In this document: positions 50,589 to 62,345 of the stretch, piece by piece | Position numbering within the stretch: the stretch's first letter is position 1 | How the letters are laid out: the number at the start of each line of letters is the position of its first letter | Assembly: GCA_014904985.1 (NCBI GenBank) | Contig: MU129027.1 | Coordinates: 109,311-173,310 of the forward strand | Source: Hydnum rufescens UP504 | Taxonomy: Eukaryota > Basidiomycota > Agaricomycetes > Cantharellales > Hydnaceae | Reading direction: 5' to 3' | DNA: 64,000 nucleotides | Program-made: the position numbers and the translations under genes | Notes under the pieces: generated by a model | What the model was told of the DNA's origin: nothing | Seen by the model: the letters and a program-made list of their open reading frames with translations, nothing else | The model's database searches: none

Positions 50589-51521
50589 ATGCAAAACCTT
50601 CATCATATGAGATTAGCGCGCTTCGTATCGTCAAGCCTTCGCTCGCATGTTTTGCGGCCGCTTCGACGGACCATGGCGGTGGAGGCCATAGGTAGTATGT
50701 CTCGGATGGGGCTGATTACTCGTTCCGATGTTGCAGCCCAACCCACGCCCCCAAGCGCTGCGAAGTCACAAAACGAAGGAGTTGGGACAGATCCAAGGAA
50801 TTGGACTCCGACCCCCGATGGCCCGCTCCGTCCCAAGCTCCCGGGCGTGCCTATACCTCTTTCACACCCGTTATATGCGTTCTTCCGATTCCAGGAAACC
50901 GCCGTTGAGCAGGAAGAGGATGCAGAGGGGAGGAAGAAGAAGAAAATACATCGCTATTACACGACTCTAGAAGCCCCCCACGAGGAGAATGATCAAAGTG
51001 GTGCGGGGTTCCCTTTTATCTTCTGTAATGGTGTAAGTGACTTAATTGGTAGGACGAGCGTGGCTTGCCAGTGAGCTCAGACATAAAAGTTTTCGAGATC
51101 TACACACTTTGTGGTATGTTCTCGCCCGCGAACGGAATCTGCTGGCGACGCAGATGTTAACTGCTCGTCGATTGGGGCTTGATCCGAAGCAGAGTATTAG
51201 TGGGCCAAAAAAGGATGTGATGGTATGCCAATCGATTTTCGATGTCCACTGCGAGATTTTACTTATCATTAAATCAAACAACAGTGCCGGAAATCTATGG
51301 CGCGGATCAAGCAAGTCCTGAACGAACGTCGACTAGCCTATCTTGGAGCAGTGGAAGTGGCCTCCGACCACAAGTCACCCAATCCCCTGAAGACTACTGC
51401 AGAGTTACAGACCCAAAGGGTGAAGAACCGACGGCATCGACTTCGCAAAAAGGAGCGCATGCGAGAAGCTCGAAAGCCAGTGGAGAAATCTGAGGAGCCA
51501 GTGCTCGTGGAGGGGGCTTGA
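50589..51521 (+). CDS. Mitochondrial 54S ribosomal protein of the MRP-L47 (uL29m) family
   Basis: Large-subunit mitoribosomal protein. The ATG at 50589 (or the in-frame ATG at 50607) opens a basic presequence ([20 protein letters not shown]). The mature part contains [20 protein letters not shown], a Glu/Lys-rich linker, then after an intron [20 protein letters not shown] with [20 protein letters not shown], the MRP-L47 signature. The next exon is [20 protein letters not shown], followed by a strongly basic tail ([20 protein letters not shown]) ending at 51521. Exon frames join cleanly with GT-AG introns. Its neighbours are a divergent cofilin gene upstream and the minisatellite/P450 C unit downstream. 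Confidence 0.9.
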
Positions 51522-51949
51522 TGTCTTTGTATGCACTTGCCATGTCTGGTTCAGGCAATAGAGACTAAGCCATTATCCCGCGCTTGGCCCTGCTTCGGTG
51601 GTATCGATACTCGGAAATTCCTTCCGATTACTTCGACGTGCTCATTCCAGTATATCGCACGAGAGGTGGCCGTCCCGAATAAACCGACTCCCATACATTT
51701 CCGCTTGTTTAATCGGAACCACTGTCTTGTCCCTAGTAGCCAATTAGAGGGTATCCCGCCGCGAGGACACTATATATGAGTGCGAGAACTCACGACCGTA
51801 TCTGTCCAGACCCTCCAGGACGAAACTGCTTGAAAAGTGCCTATGAATTTACATTAGCGTTGCACATGAACAACAAAGGTCGACTGTCACTGTAGGGGGA
51901 GGGGGTTGCATGACATATTGTGGACACTTATTTTATAATCATCATCTGG
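51522..51949. other. Spacer before P450 unit C
   Basis: No supported gene. From about 51,890 (GTAGGGGGAGGGGGTTGCAT, then TATTGTGGACACTTATTTTA) the sequence matches the spacer 3' of P450 A (36,775-36,840) and B (41,550-41,605), marking the left edge of the third copy. No GatB sequence is present here. Confidence 0.6.
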
Positions 51950-52023
51950 TTATACAACAAAGAGTAAAGAACAAGCAGCAAGTACGGATCTCGTTATACA
52001 GCAAATAGCAAATAGCAAGATCG
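51950..52023. repeat. AGCAAAGAGCAA-type minisatellite, copy C (short)
   Basis: One to two units (CTGGTTATACAACAAAGAGT and CGTTATACAGCAAATAGCAA), the shortest of the three arrays, directly 3' of the P450 C stop codon. Confidence 0.7.
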
Positions 52024-54363
52024 TTAACCCGTCGCAGCGGCCACTGTGCTCATTACCAGCTCCTCAGCGTGCTTCGAGCGCGGTCGAATGGTACACTTGA
52101 AGGGCTCAGGATGACTAGAATCAAAGTTTGGGTATTTGTCATGTTCCATTGACATCCATTGAAAAGGGCCCCCACCTGGACAAGCCTGCACTGAATGCAA
52201 GATTTGGAGAGATTTCTTTGCCATCGGGGCCAATCTCCTTTCCTATCGTCAAGGTCGCCAATATAGTTGCGAAGGCAATCCATACGCTTGATTCTGCCAG
52301 GTGGCGGCCGACACATATTCTAAAAAGGGAGATTGCAAGGTTAATTGACGTGCGGAAGGGCCCGGGCCCAATCCAAAGGGGGTGGACGAACTCACCTACG
52401 GCCAAACCCAAAATGGCCAATAGGAAGTGGTTCCCCATTTCCACCCTCGGATATGGGAGCATAGCGATCGGGATTGTACAACGAGGGGTCCTTATAAATC
52501 GCCTCATCGTGGCACATACTCCTATGACAGAATATAGTTCAGTGAACGGGCGCTCGGGGTTTCGTACAACATACCAGGCATTCGCGAATACAATTGATCC
52601 CTAGAACGAGAATGATAATGAGAGTGTTGATCACATCGGGATAGGATGTTGACTCACTTTGGGGATGAACATTCCTTGATATATGTCGTTGTCTAGTGAC
52701 TTGTGAGGTATACCTATGGAGTTTGGCCGTTAGAAGGAGGACCCACGCGAATGAATCACAGTCCTTACCCAGCGGCACTACAGGGTGCCATCTGGGAATG
52801 AAGGTGGCTTCAAGAAAAATTGGGAGAATAAGAATCTGGCGTGCGCACCTGAAGGTCTCCTGCATCACACGTTCGATGTAAGGGAGTGAGGGACGGTCTT
52901 CGACGGTGGGCAATCTATCAAAACCGATGATAGAATCCAATTCATTCTGGGCCTTGAGCTGGACCTCAGGACTAAGGACCATGTTCAACAGAAACATGGC
53001 TAGGGTTGCTGAGGTCTATGGATAGGAACGACATTATCAACTATTTCCGGTCACTGTAGAAGGGCACGCCGAAAAAAGTGTGCTCACCGAATCTTGGCCA
53101 GCTTCGTATTCAAACGCCAGTTATTCACCGATTTGAAATCGCTTGTGGATTTACTTATATTGCGTACCAATGTATATGGTACCACCAGCACCCTTTATGT
53201 CAGCCGACTTTATATCCGGGACGATACCTTTTTCGGCGCCAGCGTTGATACCTTCCAAAAGGGGAAGGATGAATGATGAAGGTGCCGTTCCTTGACGCTA
53301 TGACCCGGGGAATTATGAATGATGAATTCGGCCACGTCGAATATCTAGTACGCACCATCTGTTCCTGAACAGAGGCGAAGGGGACTCCATACAGTTGGTC
53401 AATGGCCCAACGCCATTTGCGAGCAACCTTGAGAGACGTGGGACGCGGAAGCCAATCTGGCAGGTGCCTGACTGTAGATATCGGCAAATCAGAATCAGAT
53501 CTCGGTTGGCGAAAGAGCGTTTGAAAACTTTGGCGACTTAACGCAGTGGGAAAAAATCAATTGCGCTCCCACCGGGGGCACCAGCATGGCTGATCGCATA
53601 GGATGCATCAGCGCCAATTTGGATGAAGCGGTCGGAATTCGATGTTATTCGGTGGCCGAACGCAATCCCCATGACGAGGGCAGACGCAAACCTAATACAA
53701 GAGTGGTTTGAACTTCAAGGATTGAGCAAGGATAGAGAGACTAAACCTGAGGATATGATTGCGATAGGCTTCGGGCTGTTCGATGAGATTCTTGACTAGG
53801 ATACGTGCTTCTGAAACCTGTAATTCACGAAAGGCTTGGACATTGTGCTTCGTGAAGTAGCCTTGAAGGAGTTTGCGATGCTTTTGGAACTGGGGGCCCC
53901 ATCCAAGAAATGGAAGAGTATACGTCAAGCCCATACTAAGGAGGAGTTGAGCATGAGGTTATCGACAGGGATGGGAACTTACGTTTCGAATAGAGTGAAA
54001 TTGGGCCTATCACGATAGTTCGCGCCTCTTTTGTCTAGCAGATCAACGGCAGCCTTGGCACTGTTCAATACTATGATCTCTTGATTTAGGACATTAAGGT
54101 GGATGACATCGCCTACGAGATGGAGACTCGTATTGTGGAATAGAAAATGGTGGAAGGTGATCGTTCTCACTGTTAAATTCGCGAGCCCAGTTCCGATAAG
54201 CTTGCTCTGGATTACTGGCAGGAATGATTCGCAAATGACCAAGGAAAGGCTCTCCAGGTGGACCAGGCGGTAGAGGAATGCGAGAAGCACGGCGAAAGCG
54301 AACATACGCAAGGACAGCCGCCAGGGCAATAAAAAAAGCTAACACCAACTGGACGAATCCCAT
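52024..54363 (-). pseudogene. Cytochrome P450 copy C, with an in-frame stop before the I-helix
   Basis: Third paralogue, more diverged than A and B are from each other. The start at 54363 gives MGFVQLVLAFFIALAAVLAY then IPLPPGPPGEPFLGHL; further on NYRDRPNFTLFET, WGPQFQKHRKLLQGYFTKHN, K-helix MQETFR and an intact haem loop FGFGRRICVGRHLAESSVWI; the C-terminus is KCTIRPRSKHAEELVMSTVA. At 53,121-53,123 the codon matching CAA in copy B (EEQYMSIEYEAGQDT) is TAA, and I see no splice acceptor after it that would skip it before FEYEAGQDS. The I-helix threonine is also serine here (GQDS rather than GQDT). Together these suggest a decaying gene, although transcription signals and most exons remain. 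Confidence 0.75.
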
Positions 54364-55394
54364 CTCTGATACGAGCTTGTAGAAGAGTACTAGTACTCAA
54401 AAGTGAGCTGATGCTGTTATATAGATACAAATCATATGGATAAAGTATATGCTAACTTACCGAGGGCCAGAAATGATATATCACTGCCATAGCTGAGGGT
54501 CCCGTCGGCAGGCGCGAAATTTGGGCGACCTTTGGTGTATCTTCGGCATCTAGGGTTATCGCGACTGGCTCAACTGAATTGAGTCGAGTCAAGCCCAGCC
54601 CAGTCCTTTTTTTTTTTCTCGCTAACGACAATTACACTGGGGATTTTTTTGCTGCAGGATGAAAGAAAATGCATTCAGATGATAGAAGTCGATAAGTTTG
54701 AGGCAAATAGTGACGTGGTGACAACACCGTGAAGCTTAGTTTTTAAAAGCTCCGAAAAGGCCTCGAGTGTTCGGCAACACTAGCCGTCACTACAGTATCG
54801 GCATCCCGATTCTTCATCTTATGTTTACATAAGAGAGGATCTGGAGGGAATTTCGTCGTCAGGTGACTTAGAGGAATCGATGAGAAATCGCGTATCTTTA
54901 GGCCGTATCTGTGCAGCCCGGACAACGGCAATTACCTAAGACACCCCGGGAAGGAATCCGGGTCTCGAAAGTGTACAGTGGGGGGTGATGTCGGATCGGA
55001 AAGAAGAATAGATAAAACCGGTAGTGAGAAGAAGGTGGTCGACATATCGCAGTTGTATTCATGGCACTATTGTACAGGGAGAACTCAGGTGTGACGGGTG
55101 CATGAGTACATACTGTGTCTGGACAAGTCAAGATGGAGGAAGATTCATGATAAGTACATAGATTCAAAATTGGGAACAGGAGTGGAGGAAAGATGCGCAC
55201 CAGCTACAGTATTAACCATCTCTGAAAGAGCAATATAAACGGGATACCCTGAACCTGAAGCCTCACCAGGTCACTGCCTCGTGGTCGCAAATTGATCTCC
55301 CGTCTCCTCGCCATTCGTCCTAGTCCATCACACCACCGCCCAGCATCTTCAAACGCCCGGGAAATCCATCAGTTAGAGTGCTCTCTCGCACATC
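54364..55394. other. Intergenic stretch, P450 C promoter to NLR start
   Basis: Holds the P450 C promoter (TTATATAG at 54,417-54,424), a T-run at 54,608-54,618, and no supported ORF. A minus-strand ORF at 54898-55200 has no motif. The right 100 bp, CT-rich and with short C-rich tracts, is the probable NLR promoter. Confidence 0.45.
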
Positions 55395-58300
55395 ATGGCA
55401 TCCAAAGACCCGCTGAACCCAGCGGACATGCGCCAAGTGTATATTTCAGGTATGCCATCTAGTACTTACAGAACAGCAATTTGCATCGAACCAACCTATT
55501 TGGCCCTCGCAACAGAGGCCAGATGTAACAGCCGTCGTCTACGTTCATCGAAACAATATCGCCTTCACTTCACCATTCAGCCCCCCGCCACCATCATTGG
55601 ACTTCGTTCGTCCAAGTCACAGTACGTCAAAGCAGCACATGAGACTGCGATGTGGAAGGATCCCTTCGGGGATGAGTTGTAGGTCTCCTTCACGCACGTA
55701 TAATTGGTCGCCCTTCATTCACATTCTTTCGGATCGGCAGCACGGTGACTGCAACACCCATCGATTGCAGAGTGATTATAGATTTGCGCGAGCACCATTT
55801 AGGGCGTTCGAGCCGGATCGTCGCATCGTGTAGTTTGGATCTCTCCGCGACAGACAAGGGTGAGCTGCATATGTTTATGCGCAGTGAGGGCCATGCTCAC
55901 GCGCCGTCTTTATTCCTGCAGAGATATGCCTCGATTTGAAGGGTGACGCGAACGACAAATTCGGAGAATTGACAATATCTGTGGCATCCTCTCTCGCGTC
56001 CTCCAGTGATGCTGTCCAGAAGGCCAACCGGGCTACCCAACAGCTGGGGTCAGGACTAAGCAAGGTCAACGACGCCAGCCAAACTATCACCACCCTTGCA
56101 ACAGAAATCACACCCGCTTGGCAGTCCTTGTTGAATCGCCTTGAAGCCCTTGTGAAGATTGCCGATACGGTCGCCGAGGCACGTTTCATCCCGAATTACT
56201 TGTGCCCCACGACTGCTAAGAAGTATTTACAAACAGGTTCACCCCTGGATTAAGGTAGCATGGGGAGTTGTCTCAGCAGCGTATAACGTACGATTAGACT
56301 CAGATTGTGTATCTTTACGGTCTATGACTGATGTTCCATTAGATCGCTTCCGACCAAAGTGCCCGAGACGCCAAAGTGATGGGTTTAGTCCGGACTATGG
56401 CGGATAGCTGCTCCTTTGCCGATGAAGCCGAGGAGTTGAAGAGGCGCTCGGAAAGAGATCGAGACATCATCAACCAAATACTGCGCCAAGTAATGGAATG
56501 TGCGTATTTCATTCGAGACTATTGCAATAAGTCTTTCGGTATGTGGAATCTCGCATATTCTACTTAATCCAAGACTGATCAGCATAAGCCACAGTCAAAC
56601 GTATCGTGGAGAACACAGTTTCTCCTATGGACCCAAGGATCGATGACTATAAGGGGACCCTGGAGACCCTCCGACAGAATCTAGTTGATCATGCCAACAT
56701 ACAATGCTCCATCATTACACATCGCGTCTTAGAGCTTGGGACTGAAGTCCGTAAGTGCTTCTTGAAGGTCATCGGTCAAAAAGCTGCGTTCTAAGATGGT
56801 CCACAGGGGACTGGCAGGTACTCAGCGAAATGAAATATGCCCCAGAGGCCCATCACGCTCTAGATAAGGCGTGCTTACCAGGTACGCGTACGGAGATCAT
56901 CAACACTATACTGTGCTGGGCTCTTGGGGGGAATCCACCGTCGTCCGATCCGAGCAACCCAATAGAGTTGGGTTCCAACGAATCATCTCGTGTCCTTTGG
57001 TTGTGCGGTACGGCGGGTGCGGGGAAATCGTCGATCCTTCGCTCATGCGCGAAACGCATTTCTGAACTTGAACGCAAGGGGGCATACTATGGCTTCAACA
57101 AAAATGAACCACGCGCAAACCTGACCAACCTATTCAGTACGATCGCCCGTGACCTCGTCGAACTCGATGACTCCCGGAAGCAGCGCCTTATCAATGCCAT
57201 CAAGAAAGACATCGCGATACGAACGACCGATAACTGCAAATTGCAGTTCGAGCACTTTATCATTGCATCATTCAAGGATGATCAGGCCTGGGGGGAGACC
57301 ATTATTTTCATCGACGCATTTGATGAATCTGGGGATGGCCTGGCTCGCGCCGACGCACTCGCCATTCTAACAAAGCGAGCGTCAGAATTCCCTCCGGGTC
57401 TTCGAATCGTCGTCACCTCGAGATATGAGCCCGATATTCAAGATGCGCTGCGGTCTCCACTACCCTTGGTGTTGACATCATGCTTGTAGACGACGCCCCC
57501 AAGCATCAGACCTCACGCGATATTGCGAAGTATGTGTACAGTGAATTTACAAATGAATTCCGAGAGAGGCACGAGACGGAACTCAGGGATCTCATTCGGA
57601 AGGCTGGAACATCCTTTCAGTGGGCTGCTACCGCCTGCCGCTTCATTCGCGATAGTAAAGCTGGCGTGCGTCTGGAGGAGCGGATTGCGAAGGTGCTGAG
57701 TAGTGATGACAGGCTGTATGGGCTGTATAGCACCGTTATGAAAGCGCACTGCGATCCATCGATGGAGATAGAAGTAAAACGAGTCAAGTCGATTCTAGGC
57801 CGAATCATATGCGCTCAGGAGCCACTATCATTCCAGGCCCTTGTGCACCTAGTTCCACCAAACTCTATCCTCACTCCAGGTGACCCAGAGGACAACGAGG
57901 TACAACGAGGGATTGTGAAGCATCTTGGCTCGCTCCTTAGTGGTACACACAGTGACCATCAGCCGATTGTGCCTCTCCACTCGTCTTATCGCGACTTCTT
58001 GTGTGACCCAGAGCATAACCAAGATTTTTGCATAAACAAAGATGAAGCAAATCAGGACATGGCCCTGGCATGCTTCCATGTGATGGACCAGATGTTGACC
58101 TTCAATATCTGTCAATTTCCGACATCGTTCCGTCGCAATGCCGACATCTCCAATATTAAGGATCTCCGGGAAAAACACATCCCTGATTATCTGTTTTATG
58201 CTTGTCGATTCTGGGGTGTCCATGTGTCCGCAACACTGAGTGGCAAGTTTGCTCAGAAATGCATGGAGTCATTCTTTCAGAAGGATTTCCTACACTGGTT

Positions 58301-60724
58301 GGAAGTGATGAGTGTTATGGATAGCTCTGCTCAAATTGCATTAGCCTCTCTTAGTGCCTCTCATGTAAGCATGGCTCCAATTTGAGTCCCTGCTGAAGCA
58401 GTGGACTGATTCTTAACATGCATTCCCTAGATTCCTGGGGACCTTGTTGAACTGCAACAGGATGCCATGCAATTCATCTTGATGTTTGCAAGTGCCATTG
58501 CAACAAGCATGCCTCACATCTACCTCTCTGGTTTGACATTTGCTCCCATTTCATCCCTGCTATATCAGAGATGGCAGGGTCAGTTTCCAGGAGTTGGAAG
58601 ACTTGTTCAGGGACAACTTCAGCACTGGCCAAATATCATGCTGATTTTAGAAGGACACCAGTCTAGTGTATCATCAGTTGCTTTCTCCCCTGATGGGAAG
58701 CAGATTGCTTCTGGCTCCTGGGACCAGACCATCCAACTCTGGAATGTGGAGACAGGTGTGAGCATTGGCCAGCCAATGGAAGGGCATCATGATTCCATCT
58801 TGTCTGTTGCTTTCTCCCCTGATGGGAAGCAGATTGTTTCTGGCTCTGCAGACAAGACCATCTGACTCTGGAATGTGGAGACAGGTGTGAGCATTGGCCA
58901 GCCAATGGAAGGGCATCATGATTGGATCAAGTCCATTGCTTTCTCCCCTGATGGGAAGCAGATTGCTTCTGGCTCTGATGACAAGACCATCCAACTCTGG
59001 AATGTGGAGACAGGTGTGAGCATTGGCCAGCCAATGGAAGGGCATCATGGTTCCATCAGGTCCATTGCTTTCTCCCCTGATGGGAAGCAGATTGCTTCTG
59101 GCTCTGATGACAACACCATCCAACTCTGGAATGTGGAGACAGGTGTGAGCATTGGCCAGCCAATGGAAGGGCATCATGATTCCATCTTGTCTGTTGCTTT
59201 CTCCCCTGATGGGAAGCAGATTGCTTCTGGCTCTGCAGACAAGACCATCCAACTCTGGAATGTGGAGACAGGTGTGAGCATTGGCCAGCCAATGGAAGGG
59301 CATCATGGTTCCATCATGTCCATTGCTTTCTCCCCTGATGGGAAGCAGATTGCTTCTGGCTCTGATGACAAGACCATCCAACTCTGGAATGTGGAGACAG
59401 GTGTGAGCATTGGCCAGCCAATGGAAGGGCATCATGATTGGGTCAGGTCCATTGCTTTCTCCCCTGATGGGAAGCAGATTGCTTCTGGCTCTGATGACAA
59501 CACCATCCAACTCTGGAATGTGGAGATAGGTGTGAGGATTGGCCAGCCAATGGAAGGACATCATGATTGGATCAGGTCCATTGCTTTCTCCCCTGATGGG
59601 AAGCAGATTGCTTCTGGCTCTGATGACAACACCATCCAACTCTGGAATGTGGAGAGAGGTGTGAGGATTGGGCAGCCAATGAAAGGGCATCATTATTCCA
59701 TCACGTCCATTGCTTTCTCCCCTGATGGGAAGCAGATTGCTTCTGGCTCTGCAGACATGACCATTCAACTCTGGAATGTGGAGACAGGTGTGAGGATTGG
59801 CCAGCCAATGGAGGGCATCATTATTCCATTATGTCCATTGCTTTCTCCCCTGATGGGAAGCAGATTGCTTCTGGCTCTGCAGACAGACCATCCGACTCTG
59901 GAATGTGGAGACAGGTGTGAGCATTGGCCAGCCAATGGAAGGGCATCATAATTCCATCATGTCCATTGCTTTCTCCCTGATGGGAAGCAGATTGCTTCTG
60001 GCGCTGCAGACAGACCAATCCGACTCTGGAATGTGGAGACAGGTATGAGCATTGGCCAGCAATGGAAGGACATCACGATTGGATCAGGTCCATTGCTTTC
60101 TCCCCCTGAGGGAAGCAGATTGCTTCTGGCTCTGATGACAAGACCATCTGACTCTGGAATGTGGAGACAGGTGTGAGCATTGGCCAGCCAATGGAAGGGC
60201 ATCATGATTTCATCATGTCCATTGCTTTCTCCCCTGATGGGAAGCAGATTGCTTCTGGTTCTACAGACAAGACCATTCAACTCTGGGATGTAGAAACAGG
60301 TATGAGCATTGGCCAGCCAATGGAAGCACATCGTGATTGGATCAGGTCCATTGCTTTCTCCCCTGATGGGAAGCAGATTGCTTCTGGCTCTGATGACAAG
60401 ACCATCCGACTCTGGAATGTGGAGATAGGTGTGAGCATGGAAGGGCACCATAATTACATCTCACCCATTGCTTTCTCACCTGATGGCAACCAGCTCACTT
60501 CTAGCTCTAAGGACAACACTCTCAACAGTTTGCAATTGCCCATGACAGTTTCCAAACATGTCCTCCAATACCCAGTCCATCTATTCCCACTCCCACCATC
60601 CCACTTTCAGCTTGATGATGGATGGATTTTGGGACCCAGTCATGAACTTATTCTCTGGGTCCCTGCAGCCTACCATGCATCTCTGTGGCATCCTCACTGC
60701 CACATCATTGGGAATCCACAGTGA
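55395..60724 (+). pseudogene. NLR-type C2-like/NACHT/WD40 gene with stops and frameshifts
   Basis: Fungal STAND ATPase of the NACHT-WD40 type, thought to act in non-self recognition and cell-death signalling. From ATG 55395 a C2-like domain is spread over short exons (KAAHETAMWKDPFGDEL; RVIIDLREHHLGRSSRIVAS). A helical linker follows (55,940-56,750), then NACHT with Walker A GTAGAGKSS (57,007-57,035) and Walker B IIFIDAFDES (57,301-57,330). Near 57,465-57,480 the frame shifts by one base without an intron. Winged-helix-like and linker sequence continues (PLSFQALVHLVPPNSILTPG; IYLSGLTFAPISSLLYQRW). Fifteen WD40 units of 43 residues follow. The array has TGA at 58,863-58,865 and 60,149-60,151, and single-base losses between 59,800 and 60,060. 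The C-terminal cap, DDGWILGPSHELILWVPAAY, survives to 60724. It is a damaged allele or a pseudogene. Confidence 0.85.
58640..60530 (+). repeat. Fifteen near-identical WD40 units, 129-nt period
   Basis: The anchor CTTTCTCCCC recurs at 58681, 58810, 58939, 59068, 59197, 59326, 59455, 59584, 59713, 59841, 59969, 60096, 60225 and 60354, and as CTTTCTCACC at 60471: 129-nt spacing, then 128, 128 and 127 where bases were lost, and 117 in the last step. Units share SIAFSPDGKQIASGS and TIQLWNVETGVSIGQP almost exactly. They differ mainly at HHDS/HHGS/HHDW, SILSV/SIMSI/WIRSI, SADK/SDDK/SDDN/SWDQ and Q/R before LWN. Fifteen units would make about two seven-bladed propellers. High identity with clustered differences is the signature of unit exchange plus diversification. 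Confidence 0.93.
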
Positions 60725-61983
60725 CTGAGGTTGATTTTCAGCACCTGAAGTGTGGCATGGAGTGGGCACAATGTCATCATGGACTGGGTGGGAAGTAGAT
60801 GATGCCAGTGGTTCTACATATTTGTAACACTTAACCAGTACAGTTCATCTTTCAGTTGACAATTTTGCTCGCAAATATCCCTACAGAATGTTTGACTAAT
60901 ATCTTGTTTGCTTCAACTGGTACTGGGATATCCAGAATATCAAGAAATTCCCCTCCCATCTAGTAGTATGGATCATGAATGTTTTCTTCACCATGAATGG
61001 GGTAATTGTACATTGGTACCTACCATAAAAGTTAACTAATGAGATAGTACCCCATGAGGCTGGACCTGATCTAATTAGTCCTAGATCCTTAGATTGGCAA
61101 TCATGCACAACCTGCTTACTTGGTGATAGCTCCATGGGACCCTGAACTTGAAATGGCACTCAGCATCAGAGAAGCTCTAGAGTCTGGGTCACTGTAGACA
61201 TCAAAAACCCCACTGCAGAAGATAAAAGCATCCAGTATCAGAAAAAGTGAAATCTGACTGTTCCCAACCTATGGACTGATCACATGACCATTCATGAAAT
61301 TAATTATGGCTATGTGCAGAAACTGAATTCATTTGATTACTCTGTCAGTTTCAATCAGAAACATTCACCCTTATAATGCTCAGAAAGCTTTGATTCATAC
61401 CTTTCAAATGGTGCCAAAAGCAAGTAAAAAAAAAAAACAAAAAATCACTCTCCAGATTGATTTTACTGTCAAAATCTGCATCCTCCAGTATTTTATGAAT
61501 TTCTCCATCAATTTGCATCCAATTCACTTGAGATAACCACTCCCAGAAAGCTGTTAAAAACATGCATTGAATGATACCAAGGGCACCTTGAACAGTGTTG
61601 GAGGGATAAATCCCAACTACATACAAACCCTGTCTGAGGATGATTTTTTGAATAAATGAATCATTTTCTATGTCAATCCATGCTTCAATTCCACACCATC
61701 ATTCATTTGAGAACCAGCCTGAATTCCATACATCTGAATTCCATGAATCCACACCATTCCTTTGCTTATACATGAATCAATTTATTGTCTATCTGCAGCA
61801 CTTCAACAGGCCACAGCAGATTACATTTGTTTAAGCCCTACTCAAGTCCAGTTAATTCTGGACATGGCAATTCAACTTGCCAACCTTCCTTGACCTTGGA
61901 TTGTTCTTTCACATCTGTCATACATCTCACCTTGGACAGCTGTATGTGGCCCCCTTGTTAGGTATCTATGCTGGGGCATGATT
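60725..61983. other. CpG-free stretch without a supported gene
   Basis: Downstream of the NLR. No CpG occurs from 60,872 onward. Two minus-strand open segments (60896-61159; 61351-61626, GALGIIQCMFLTAFWEWLSQ) look faintly protein-like and may be remains of a transposon, but I recognise no family. An A-tract lies at 61,428-61,437. Confidence 0.4.
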
Positions 61984-62003
61984 TGGTACCTAAGTAGGTA
62001 CCA
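61984..62003. repeat. Perfect 20-nt palindrome
   Basis: TGGTACCTA at 61,984-61,992 and TAGGTACCA at 61,995-62,003 are exact reverse complements around a 2-nt centre. It stands about 350 bp before the hairpin array and in the same CpG-free domain. Confidence 0.8.
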
Positions 62004-62124
62004 GACACTATTGGGGCCCCAGTCCACCACTTTGGTTGTGGCTTGGGTGCTGATTAGGGCCCCATTGGGGCCTTATTGGGCCAACTTCCAGTCAACAGCT
62101 GTGCTGGATCACATAATTATGTAT

Positions 62125-62345
62125 GATTATTTATTTATTTATTTATTACTATACACATATTATCCCCCACCACCACAGGGGGGGGTTACATGTCCCCACC
62201 TGGTGGAGCCACACAACATGGTGGCCACATCCCTCATTCTTGCAGGTGTTTGGTTGGTTGGGTCATGGGTTTTTGTGTTGTGTCTTTGTCGGCAGGGTTT
62301 TGCTTGGGGCTTGGTGCAGTGGTGGGCTGGATAAGGTCCTAGATT
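62125..62345. other. Left flank of the hairpin array, possible degenerate unit
   Basis: A TTTA tetranucleotide run (62,127-62,150), then C- and G-runs around CCACCACCACAGGGGGGGG (62,164-62,187). A GT-rich tract follows whose end (GCTGGATAAGGTCCTAGATT) resembles the ends of later units (GGAGACCTAGAATAA, GGGACCTAGAACAA). It may be a decayed first unit. Confidence 0.4.

Noticed and set aside
58674..59768. 364-codon minus-strand ORF across the WD40 array
   Set aside because: It is the exact antisense of the 129-nt WD40 units, so it is open only because the repeat is open; it has no start context or known motif.
58640..60530. Regularly spaced repeats suggesting a CRISPR-like array
   Set aside because: The repeated unit is 129 nt with no unique spacers and encodes WD40 blades in a eukaryotic genome.
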